Source of the DNA: Oscillospiraceae bacterium
GTDB lineage: Bacteria; Bacillota; Clostridia; Oscillospirales; Oscillospiraceae
Assembly: GCA_017438675.1 (NCBI GenBank)
Contig: JAFRUW010000196.1
Coordinates: forward strand, 1-13,118
DNA length: 13,118 nucleotides
Direction of reading: 5' to 3'
Under the pieces are notes generated by a model. The model had not been told where the DNA came from and did not search any database. It saw nothing but the letters and a program-made list of their open reading frames with translations. Numbering within the stretch: the first letter of the stretch is position 1; each line of letters begins with the position of its first letter. The position numbers were made by a program, and so were the translations under genes. Shown piece by piece: positions 1 through 6,229 of this stretch.

Positions 1-227
1 GCAGAGACAGTGAGTCGAATCGTCTTGGCGCCAAGAGAGCCGACGGTCAGTTCGTTCTGGCCGGCAACATCCTTGTTCGTCAGAGAGGCACAAAGATCCA
101 TCCGGGTACCAACGTCGGCAAGGGTAAGGATGACACCCTGTTCGCACTGAAGGACGGTATCGTTCGTTTTGAGCGTCTCGGCAAGGACAGAAAAAAGGTT
201 TCCGTTTACGAGGAAATCGCTCAGTAA
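1..227 (+). CDS. rpmA: 50S ribosomal protein L27, 3' part
   Basis: The window opens inside a reading frame (first full codon at position 3) that runs 74 codons to a TAA at 225-227. The translation starts RDSESNRLGAKRADGQFVLA and continues with GNILVRQRGTKIHPG, then DDTLFALKDGIVRFER, the well-conserved core of bacterial L27. L27 is a large-subunit protein near the peptidyl-transferase centre. The roughly 10-20 N-terminal residues, including the region that Firmicutes usually cleave, lie outside the window. In most Firmicutes rplU and a ysxB-like gene precede rpmA and obg follows it. Here a strong terminator comes directly after the stop and the next gene is on the other strand, so obg is not immediately downstream. 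Identification is by family recognition and is very secure. Confidence 0.96.
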   Translation, partial: RDSESNRLGAKRADGQFVLAGNILVRQRGTKIHPGTNVGKGKDDTLFALKDGIVRFERLGKDRKKVSVYEEIAQ

Positions 228-233
228 CAACTG

Positions 234-271
234 AAAAAAACGAGGCGGCGAGCGTAAGCTCGCCGCTTTTT
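234..271. terminator. Rho-independent terminator after rpmA, possibly bidirectional
   Basis: A perfect 9-bp GC-rich stem (GCGGCGAGC at 245-253, its complement at 258-266) closes a GTAA tetraloop and is followed by five T (267-271), a textbook intrinsic terminator for rpmA. On the left the stem is preceded by seven A (234-240) and four unpaired bases, so the minus-strand transcript would also read a hairpin and then a T run. It could therefore also end the converging CAP-dockerin transcript, whose stop is at 302. The plus-strand role is clear; the minus-strand role is inferred. Confidence 0.88.
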
Positions 272-301
272 GCGTGCCTGAAAGCTATTTCATTATTGCT
301 G

Positions 302-1951
302 TTATTCGATTCCCACGATGACCCGGGCAAGGCGGATCACATCGGTGTTGGTTATATCTCCCGATCTGTCCATGTCTCCGGCTTCAAAGTGTTTGCCCGT
401 GAGGGTGACGATATGCACCACATGCCGCGCCACCATAATCAGGTCGGCATTTCCCACATCTCCGTCGCCGTTGGCGTCCCCGGGGATGATCTGAACCACA
501 GGGGGCAGGGGATCGGTGAAGTCCCCGGTGTAGGAATCGCCGCAGCGGGAGCACGTATAGACCGTGTATCCGCCGGATGCCTCGGTGGGAGGTATCACGG
601 TTGCCTGGTAATCATGTCCTGCTGCAGGTGCGCCGGGCTCGGTGTAGGTGTCTCCGCAGACGGAGCATTTATAGGTGACGGTACCCGCGCTCGTACATGT
701 GGGCGGGGTTACTGTCGACTTGTAGCTGTGGCCGGCTGCAGGTGCGCCGGGTTCGGTGTAGGTGTCTCCGCAGACGGAGCATTTATAAGTGACGGTACCC
801 GCGCTAGTACATGTGGGCGGAGTTACGGTCGACTTGTAGCTGTGCCCTGCGGCGGGGATGCTTTCGCGGACGGTTTTGCCGCAGTCTTTACAGACAGAGA
901 CTGTGCTGCCGGGGATAACGCATGTGGGAGCAGTCCGGGTCACGCTATAATTGTGAGCGGCGGTTTCGGTCACATCGCAGTTTAAGCAGCGGCGGATGTG
1001 ATCGTTCCCGTTGTCCGTCCAGTTTCCGAAGGAATGGCCTGCGGCGGGAGCGCCGGGTTCGGTGTAAGTATCGCCGCAGACGGTGCAAGTGTAGGTGACT
1101 GAACCGGCTTCGGTGCAGGTGGGCGGCGTTGTTTCCGCCTTATAGCTGTGAGACGCGGCGGGAAGATCCAGGGAAGCCAGAAGGACCCCGTCGGCGTAGC
1201 AGGAGATTACGGCGCCTGCGCAGTTATGCCGCTTCATTATGCCCTCCGGCGTGACGGAAACGATTTCCGGGGATGAGGATGTAAAGGTGAGATTGTCGCT
1301 GTCTATGTACAGACCCTCGCTGAAAAACTCAGTGTTTCTGTTGACAAGCCGAAGCTGTGAGCTGCCGTCGGTAAGATCTGTTTTGTTAAGCACGGGGGAT
1401 AAATAGTCGGTGTTCACCGATATCTTAGCGGTCACATTCTTTGTGCCGGATATCGCGGGCTGAGGCGTGGCTTTGCCGGAGGAAAAGCACTGGACCCAGA
1501 ACCTTGACCCGTTTTGATAGAAGCAGCCGATTCCCACGGAAACGTATGACGCATTCACCATATTCCCGTAATGACCGGGGGAGTTGATCCAACTGTTCAT
1601 TACAGCTTCGGCAGTCCTCTGACCTGCGGCGATGTTTTCCGCCAGACTGCCCGATGCGCTGAAGGCGGTAAAGCAGTTCCTCCCGTCCGGGCGGGTGTGG
1701 TCGAAGTATACGGCGCACTCGGCGGCTCTCAGCATGGCGTCGCTCAAGAGTCCCTTGTCCATTGTCAGGGCGGGAAGGTTCATGTCCGAGCGGAGCTTGT
1801 TGAGCCTGTCAAGAACATCGTATGACGCGGAGTAATCCTCCTTTCCCGATACGGTGAGGGTCAAAAGCTTATCCGCGGCCATCACATTTATCATGGATGA
1901 CAGCATGCAGAGCACCAGCACAAATACCGCGGCGCGTTTTAATATCTTCAT
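302..1951 (-). CDS. Secreted CAP-domain protein with Cys-rich repeats and C-terminal dockerin
   Basis: A 549-residue exported protein. Residues 1-25 form a signal peptide (MKILKRAA, a hydrophobic stretch, then INVMAA). A CAP (SCP/PR-1) domain spans about 44-157, with DHTRPDG (His85), AEN (Glu105) and SPGHYGNM (His127), the residues that line the CAP cavity. Residues 175-265 are a less recognisable beta-rich stretch, perhaps Ig-like. Residues 268-470 hold six degenerate repeats built on PTC-x9-CxxC, with CxxC at 289, 322, 354, 391, 429 and 467. Residues 491-549 form a type I dockerin with two calcium-binding loops (GDANGDGDVGNADL and GDMDRSGDITNTDV). Dockerins bind cohesins, so surface or cellulosome-like attachment is inferred; the CAP activity is unknown. 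The ATG follows AAAGGAGG at 8-nt spacing. The gene lies 60 bp downstream of a paralogue, probably in the same transcript, and converges on rpmA. Confidence 0.9.
   Translation of the reverse strand: MKILKRAAVFVLVLCMLSSMINVMAADKLLTLTVSGKEDYSASYDVLDRLNKLRSDMNLPALTMDKGLLSDAMLRAAECAVYFDHTRPDGRNCFTAFSASGSLAENIAAGQRTAEAVMNSWINSPGHYGNMVNASYVSVGIGCFYQNGSRFWVQCFSSGKATPQPAISGTKNVTAKISVNTDYLSPVLNKTDLTDGSSQLRLVNRNTEFFSEGLYIDSDNLTFTSSSPEIVSVTPEGIMKRHNCAGAVISCYADGVLLASLDLPAASHSYKAETTPPTCTEAGSVTYTCTVCGDTYTEPGAPAAGHSFGNWTDNGNDHIRRCLNCDVTETAAHNYSVTRTAPTCVIPGSTVSVCKDCGKTVRESIPAAGHSYKSTVTPPTCTSAGTVTYKCSVCGDTYTEPGAPAAGHSYKSTVTPPTCTSAGTVTYKCSVCGDTYTEPGAPAAGHDYQATVIPPTEASGGYTVYTCSRCGDSYTGDFTDPLPPVVQIIPGDANGDGDVGNADLIMVARHVVHIVTLTGKHFEAGDMDRSGDITNTDVIRLARVIVGIE
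617..844 (-). repeat. Tandem 114-bp duplication inside the CAP-dockerin gene
   Basis: Two adjacent 114-bp units (731-844 and 617-730 in gene order) encode the same 38-residue Cys-rich repeat (residues 370-407 and 408-445, starting HSYKSTVTPPTCTSAG). The nucleotide copies differ only at scattered, apparently synonymous positions, for example ATAAGTG against ATAGGTG and GCTAGTA against GCTCGTA on the plus strand. This points to a recent duplication, recent sequence exchange between units, or protein-level conservation. The other four repeats of the array are clearly diverged. Confidence 0.9.
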
Positions 1952-2011
1952 CGTTCCTTCCTCCTTTGATTCAAACGGTTAAAGTCAGACAATACACAGA
2001 CAGCGGTACGT

Positions 2012-3025
2012 CTAAAACTCATAAAGGCCAACGATGTGCCTTGCCAGGAGGATAAGATCGGAGTTGGTGACGCTGTTGTCGTAATTAACGTCAGCCGCCA
2101 TGGTATCGATGGACACGGGGATGCTTACAATATATCTTGCCACGAGGATGAGGTCGGTGTTATTTATATCGCTGTCGTTGTTTACATCGCCGGTGTTGAA
2201 ATCGTGGTCCGAGTAAAACAGAGTGTCCCGGCAGACAGACACCCCGCCTATGTACGCCTCTATGGCTACAAAGCCCATTTTGGAGGGCGATGAGACGAGG
2301 CCGCCTTCCGTCACAGCGGCGATTCCGTTTTCATTGGCCTTATATGTGACGATATCATTGTTCAGGAAAACGAAGCTGTCCTCAAAGAAGGGATTTACAT
2401 TGACAATGTATAACTGGGAATAATCCTCATCTTCCGTGGCCTCGATATCAAAATACAGATCGCAGTAATCGGAGCTTACTGCCACCGATGCCGTGACGCC
2501 TCTGTCCTCGGGTACGGGGGAGGGGACGGATGCGGTTTCGGAGGAGAAGACCTGCACCCAATGGACAACGCCGTACTGATAGAAGCATCCTATGCCGATG
2601 GATTTGTAATCGGCTGTGAGGATGTTGGCCCTGTGACCGGGGGAGTTCATCCAGGAAGTCATTACCTCCGCGGCGGATTCCTGACCGAGAGCGATATTCT
2701 CACCGATGTGGCTGTACTCGAATCTGGCGGGAAAAGCGCTGAAGCAATCGGAACCGTCGGGCCTTGTGTGGTCGAAGAATATGGCGATCTCCGCGGCGCG
2801 CTGCATAGCCACAGCCAGCAGGTCTCTGTCCATGGAAAGGGGTGAGAGACCGTTTGCGGCTCTTTCACTGTTTACGATTTCCAGCACGCCGTAGGCAATG
2901 GTGTAATCCTCGGTGCCGTTAAAACGGAGAACAACGTTATCATAATCCGCGGCAAAGGCCGTGGATACTGATAACAGCATACAAATTGCGATGACAGATA
3001 CAATTATTCGGCTGAATGGTTTCAT
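2012..3025 (-). CDS. Secreted CAP-domain protein with C-terminal dockerin
   Basis: A 337-residue exported protein, paralogous to the one encoded just downstream. Residues 1-26 form a signal peptide (MKPFSRII, a hydrophobic core, then STAFAA). The CAP domain covers about 44-162, with FDHTRPDG (His86), GEN (Glu109) and NSPGHRANI (His131). Residues 175-270 are a linker or beta domain resembling the equivalent part of the neighbour, and 279-337 are a type I dockerin with two loops (GDVNNDSDINNTDL and ADVNYDNSVTNSDL). The Cys-rich repeats of the neighbour are absent. The ATG follows AGGAGG at about 8 nt. A near-consensus promoter lies upstream (3055-3083), so this gene probably leads a two-gene unit. 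Dockerin function implies a cohesin partner elsewhere in the genome. The CAP role (protease, lipid or ligand binder) cannot be told from sequence. Confidence 0.9.
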   Translation of the reverse strand: MKPFSRIIVSVIAICMLLSVSTAFAADYDNVVLRFNGTEDYTIAYGVLEIVNSERAANGLSPLSMDRDLLAVAMQRAAEIAIFFDHTRPDGSDCFSAFPARFEYSHIGENIALGQESAAEVMTSWMNSPGHRANILTADYKSIGIGCFYQYGVVHWVQVFSSETASVPSPVPEDRGVTASVAVSSDYCDLYFDIEATEDEDYSQLYIVNVNPFFEDSFVFLNNDIVTYKANENGIAAVTEGGLVSSPSKMGFVAIEAYIGGVSVCRDTLFYSDHDFNTGDVNNDSDINNTDLILVARYIVSIPVSIDTMAADVNYDNSVTNSDLILLARHIVGLYEF

Positions 3026-3054
3026 TTTGACAACCTCCTGACGGTTTTTATTAA

Positions 3055-3083
3055 AATATATTACTTTTAACGGAAACTGTCAA
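3055..3083 (-). promoter_or_regulatory. Sigma-A-type promoter for the CAP-dockerin pair
   Basis: Reading the minus strand, TTGACA (3083-3078), a 17-base spacer and TATATT (3060-3055) give a near-consensus housekeeping promoter. Transcription would start near 3048, about 20 bases upstream of the CAP gene ATG at 3025, leaving room for its AGGAGG site. It lies in the 90-bp gap after ypeB, so the CAP genes need not depend on read-through from ypeB. Confidence 0.78.
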
Positions 3084-3115
3084 CCGAAACAGCCTCGCCG
3101 GATCGCGGAGAGGGC

Positions 3116-4480
3116 TCAGATCGTAAGAGTGCCGTTTTCATCCTCGATGAGGATCAGGATGTTTTCCTGATTTCCGGTGACGGCGTTTACATATATTATA
3201 TAGTGCCTTCCGTCATGGTTTTCGCATTTGAACTCGTGGCAGAACACCTCGTTTTTGCCCATGGTGGGGATCACCGCCATGGCGTGGGAGAGGATATTCA
3301 GATCCGGAATGACAAGTTTCTTCGCTTCTTCCTCGGTGACCTCCGGCTCCGGGATGTCCCTGCCCGTGTGGCACATGAAGTACCCCTTCGCCTCAAAGCC
3401 CACGATCGTCCCGTTGTCCATTGCGACAGTCACCTTGATAAGGTCGTTGTAGCAGATCACGCCGTCCTGAACATACGCGAAGTTCACGGTCAGGGCGCCG
3501 GAGTCCACGGTACTGTAGGTGGGAACCATATTGTCATAACCCCGGCTTATGAGGAAGCTCTGCGCCGCCTCAGCCGCGCTGTCCCGGCTCATTGTCGATT
3601 CGCTTATCATTCGGGTGTTTTCGTAGTAGGACACGTACCCGCCGGGGGAGGTGACCTCCACCGTGACGCTGCCGCCGTAAGCCCCGGCGGTAAAGGAATA
3701 GACCGGCAGATCGCCGTTTATAAAACCGCCTTTTGAAAAAGCGCTTGTTTTGAGATCGGTAAACTCTGCGGCGATTTCCAGCGCCCGGGATTCGGTGATC
3801 TCAATCGTGCCTTTCAGCATCTCCGGCTCACGGTCGGAAATGTGGTCGGAAAAGGGGCCGTCGTATATGAGGGAGGGTATTTCCGGGAACTGGGTCTCGA
3901 TCATTTTAAAGCCCTCGCCCAGCCCGTCAAATGACCGCATAGCTTCCCCCGTCCGGCCTGCGGCGTACCCCGCACGGGACAGCTCACCCACGGTGATGCT
4001 GCCGCTCTGCATATCTCCGTACATCTTTGTGAGGCTGTCGGACAGGAGGCTTGCGCTCTGAGACAGGGAGATCAGGTTGCCGTATTCCTCGTCGGTGTAG
4101 CCGGTGCCGTTTGAGGCGTTCCGGGACAGTGCGTAGGCGTAATCACCCGCCTTCGCAAGAAAGGATGAGACCGTTCCCAGATCGTAGCAGGAGTTGGGCA
4201 GCTCGGAGAGCGCCATTTCCGCCGCCGCGGCCTTTCCGTAGACCTGGGTGCAGACGGTGCTTATCATGGACGGGGACGTTGCGCAGACGCACTTCTGAAG
4301 TGCTGAATCCACGTCCTCCACGGCGTTCACCAGCTCCGAAAAGGCGTGCTGATAGTTGTGCCGGATGTATCTGTCCCGAATGAGATTCTCCGTGCGGAGC
4401 CGCAGCAGAAAGCCCCCCATAACGAGGAAAGCGGCGGCAATGTAGCCTGTAATGAGAACGGCGCGTTTTTTCTTTGACAT
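3116..4480 (-). CDS. ypeB: Germination protein YpeB
   Basis: A 454-residue protein, close to the roughly 450 residues of Bacillus YpeB. After a basic N-terminus (MSKKKR), one membrane segment spans about 8-26. A helical region follows to about residue 195, containing SSFLAKAGDYAYALSR, then the family signature around 197-215 (FPEIPSLIYDGPFSDHI). The C-terminal half has PepSY-like units at roughly 227-290, 297-365 and 377-454. In Bacillus, YpeB is a spore inner-membrane/cortex protein needed for the cortex hydrolase SleB, and the two genes are adjacent; no sleB is beside it here. ATG 4480 was chosen over an in-frame GTG at 4489 because that GTG lies inside the Shine-Dalgarno sequence (AAAGGGGTGAT, 4495-4485), which is correctly spaced for 4480. 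That site is buried in a hairpin. Confidence 0.9.
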   Translation of the reverse strand: MSKKKRAVLITGYIAAAFLVMGGFLLRLRTENLIRDRYIRHNYQHAFSELVNAVEDVDSALQKCVCATSPSMISTVCTQVYGKAAAAEMALSELPNSCYDLGTVSSFLAKAGDYAYALSRNASNGTGYTDEEYGNLISLSQSASLLSDSLTKMYGDMQSGSITVGELSRAGYAAGRTGEAMRSFDGLGEGFKMIETQFPEIPSLIYDGPFSDHISDREPEMLKGTIEITESRALEIAAEFTDLKTSAFSKGGFINGDLPVYSFTAGAYGGSVTVEVTSPGGYVSYYENTRMISESTMSRDSAAEAAQSFLISRGYDNMVPTYSTVDSGALTVNFAYVQDGVICYNDLIKVTVAMDNGTIVGFEAKGYFMCHTGRDIPEPEVTEEEAKKLVIPDLNILSHAMAVIPTMGKNEVFCHEFKCENHDGRHYIIYVNAVTGNQENILILIEDENGTLTI

Positions 4481-4524
4481 AAAAATCACCCCTTTACAGA
4501 TATTGTTTTCCGTAAAGGGGTGAT
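4481..4524 (-). promoter_or_regulatory. Perfect hairpin plus T run in the gltX-ypeB gap, enclosing the ypeB Shine-Dalgarno
   Basis: The minus strand reads ATCACCCCTTTAC (4524-4512), a 14-base loop, then GTAAAGGGGTGAT (4497-4485), a perfect 13-bp stem, followed directly by TTTT and the ypeB ATG. The 3' arm is the ypeB Shine-Dalgarno sequence itself. The element can therefore be read as an intrinsic terminator for gltX transcripts and as a structure that blocks ypeB initiation on read-through RNA. Which role operates in the cell is not decided by sequence. Confidence 0.75.
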
Positions 4525-4546
4525 CTATTAAGTCAATTTATAACAA

Positions 4547-6031
4547 TTATGAGAGCTTCTCAAGACCGATTCTCAGACGGCGGAGGGTTTCCTCACGGCC
4601 AAGGATCCGGCAGATCTCCACAGCGCCGCCGGGGGTCACCGCCATGCCGGCCGCGGCGATGCGCACCGGCCACATAAGGGTGGCGTTCTTCATCTCCAGC
4701 TCGGCGGCCTTGTTAACCAGGGCGTCATGGATGGATTCGTCATTCCACTCAGGGAGGGACTCGAACATGGGGATGACCTCGTTCAATACACGAACAGAGG
4801 TTTCCGGGTTGGATTTGGACTTTTTGTGGGTGAACAGCTCGACACTGTAATCAGGCAGCTCTTCAAAGAATGTGATCTTTTCGGGAATGTCTGTGAGCTT
4901 CTCACAGCGCTGCTGAAGGAGGGACGCGATACCGGCTATGTCAGCGTCGGGGTTCTTCACCGCCTGCCTGATATAGGGTTCCGCCTCCTTCGCGAATTCC
5001 TCCGGCGTCATGGCGCGGATGTATTCGCTGTTGAAGTAGGTGAGCTTGGCAATGTCGAAAATAGCCGGGGACTTGGAAATGCCGTGAACGTCAAAGATCC
5101 CGCACAGCTCATCCATCGTAAAGATTTCCTGCTCTCCTCCGGGGCTCCAGCCCAGGAGGGCCACATAGTTTACAACGGCCTCGGAAAGATAACCCTGTGC
5201 CAGAAGGTCCTCGTAGGAGGGGTCGCCGTGGCGCTTGGACATCTTGTTGTGAGCGTCCCGCATAACAGGGGGGCAGTGGATGTATTTGGGGATATCCCAG
5301 CCGAAGGATTCGTACAGCAGATTGTATTTCGGCGCGCTGGACAGGTATTCGGAGCCTCTCACCACATGGGTGATGCCCATGAGGTGGTCGTCAATGACGT
5401 TGGCGAAGTTGTAGGTGGGCAGCCCGTCGGATTTGATGAGCACGTTGTCGTCAAGGCTGTCGTTGGGTGTGGTGATCTCGCCGAAGATCTCGTCGCTGAA
5501 GGTTGTGGAACCTTCACGTGGGATTTTCTGTCTTATGACGTAGGGCACTCCGGCGTCCAGCTTCGCCCGGATCTCCTCAGGGGAGAGGCGGGAACAGCGC
5601 CCGTCGTACTTTACGAAGCCCTTGTCGTCACCTGAAGTGTCCTCGTCCGCCTTGTTGCAGAAGCAGCGGTATGCGCCGCTCTTTTCAATAAGGAGCTCGG
5701 CGTACTTGCCGTAGAAGCCGCGCCTTTCGGTCTGGATATAGGGGCCCACGGGGCCGCCGATATCGGGGCCTTCGTCATGCTTCAGCCCGCAGCGCTTGAG
5801 GGTGTCGTAAATGACCTTTACTGCGTCCCCCACAAGGCGCTTCTGATCGGTGTCCTCAATGCGGAGGATGAACTTGCCGTTATAGTGCTTTGCTATAAGG
5901 TAGGTGTACAGCGCGGTGCGCAGGTTGCCCACGTGCATGTAGCCCGTGGGGCTGGGCGCGAACCTTGTCCTGACCTCGCCTTTGGGGATGCGGGCTTCCA
6001 TTTCCTCGAACCATTTGTAATCAAGAGCCAT
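4547..6031 (-). CDS. gltX: Glutamyl-tRNA synthetase
   Basis: A 494-residue class I aminoacyl-tRNA synthetase that charges tRNA-Glu (in many Firmicutes also tRNA-Gln, for later transamidation) in the cytoplasm. The Rossmann-fold HIGH motif appears as HVGN (33-36) within TRFAPSPTGYMHVGNLRTAL. ILRIEDTD follows at 55-62, the conserved DGLPTYNFANVIDDHLMGI at 202-220, and the KMSKS motif as KMSKR (263-267). The C-terminal third (about 330-494) is the anticodon-binding part. A roughly 20-residue N-terminal extension precedes the catalytic core. The ATG at 6031 has GGAG about 7 bases upstream. Length is normal and no key residue is missing. Downstream, ypeB begins after a 66-bp gap dominated by a hairpin. 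Confidence 0.97.
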   Translation of the reverse strand: MALDYKWFEEMEARIPKGEVRTRFAPSPTGYMHVGNLRTALYTYLIAKHYNGKFILRIEDTDQKRLVGDAVKVIYDTLKRCGLKHDEGPDIGGPVGPYIQTERRGFYGKYAELLIEKSGAYRCFCNKADEDTSGDDKGFVKYDGRCSRLSPEEIRAKLDAGVPYVIRQKIPREGSTTFSDEIFGEITTPNDSLDDNVLIKSDGLPTYNFANVIDDHLMGITHVVRGSEYLSSAPKYNLLYESFGWDIPKYIHCPPVMRDAHNKMSKRHGDPSYEDLLAQGYLSEAVVNYVALLGWSPGGEQEIFTMDELCGIFDVHGISKSPAIFDIAKLTYFNSEYIRAMTPEEFAKEAEPYIRQAVKNPDADIAGIASLLQQRCEKLTDIPEKITFFEELPDYSVELFTHKKSKSNPETSVRVLNEVIPMFESLPEWNDESIHDALVNKAAELEMKNATLMWPVRIAAAGMAVTPGGAVEICRILGREETLRRLRIGLEKLS

Positions 6032-6081
6032 ATCGTTCTCCGTTCCGCCCCGGATTCAGCTGAACTAGCGGGGCATGTGTA

Positions 6082-6113
6082 ATTATAATGAAATAATGTT
6101 TACATTATATTTC
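6082..6113. promoter_or_regulatory. AT-rich divergent promoter region with an imperfect dyad
   Basis: The 198-bp gap between gltX and the FHA-SEDS gene contains an AT-rich core. GAAATAATG (6090-6098) and CATTATATTTC (6103-6113) form an inverted repeat around TTTA, apart from a two-base bulge. On the minus strand TATAAT hexamers occur at 6109-6104 and 6087-6082, either of which could be a -10 for gltX. No convincing -35 sits 16-18 bases upstream of either. It is probably the gltX promoter area and possibly an operator. The exact promoter is not resolved. Confidence 0.35.
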
Positions 6114-6155
6114 AAATTTTGTAAAGAATCAAGGCAGAAAATCAGTTGACAGCGG

Positions 6156-6164
6156 TGCTATAAT
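6156..6164 (+). promoter_or_regulatory. Extended -10 promoter for the envelope operon
   Basis: TGCTATAAT is a perfect extended -10 element (TGnTATAAT), placing the start near 6171, about 60 bases before the SEDS start codon. A TTGACA occurs at 6146-6151 but is only 7 bases from the TATAAT, so it cannot be its -35. No good -35 is seen 17 bases upstream, which fits an extended -10 promoter. Confidence 0.6.
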
Positions 6165-6229
6165 TGTTAAACAACCCAAAGGCAACATTTTCCGTGCGCT
6201 GTTTTGCGAGTTTATGAAAGGAGCAGGCG

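Noticed and set aside
296..985. 229-codon plus-strand frame over the Cys-repeat region
   Set aside because: Its internal repetition is just the reverse reading of the Cys-rich array of the minus-strand gene; it has no separate ribosome site and no homology that I recognise.
302..1951. Cys-rich CxxC repeats as a hint of a CRISPR or selfish repeat array
   Set aside because: The repeats are in frame within a protein, contiguous without unique spacers, and of domain length.
4481..4489. GTG start of ypeB at 4489
   Set aside because: The GTG is part of the Shine-Dalgarno sequence that serves the ATG at 4480.
4727..5635. 302-codon plus-strand frame over gltX
   Set aside because: It is the antisense reading of a complete glutamyl-tRNA synthetase with all motifs present.
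6146..6164. TTGACA followed by TATAAT as a classical promoter
   Set aside because: The two hexamers are only 7 bases apart; the TATAAT is better explained as an extended -10 element.
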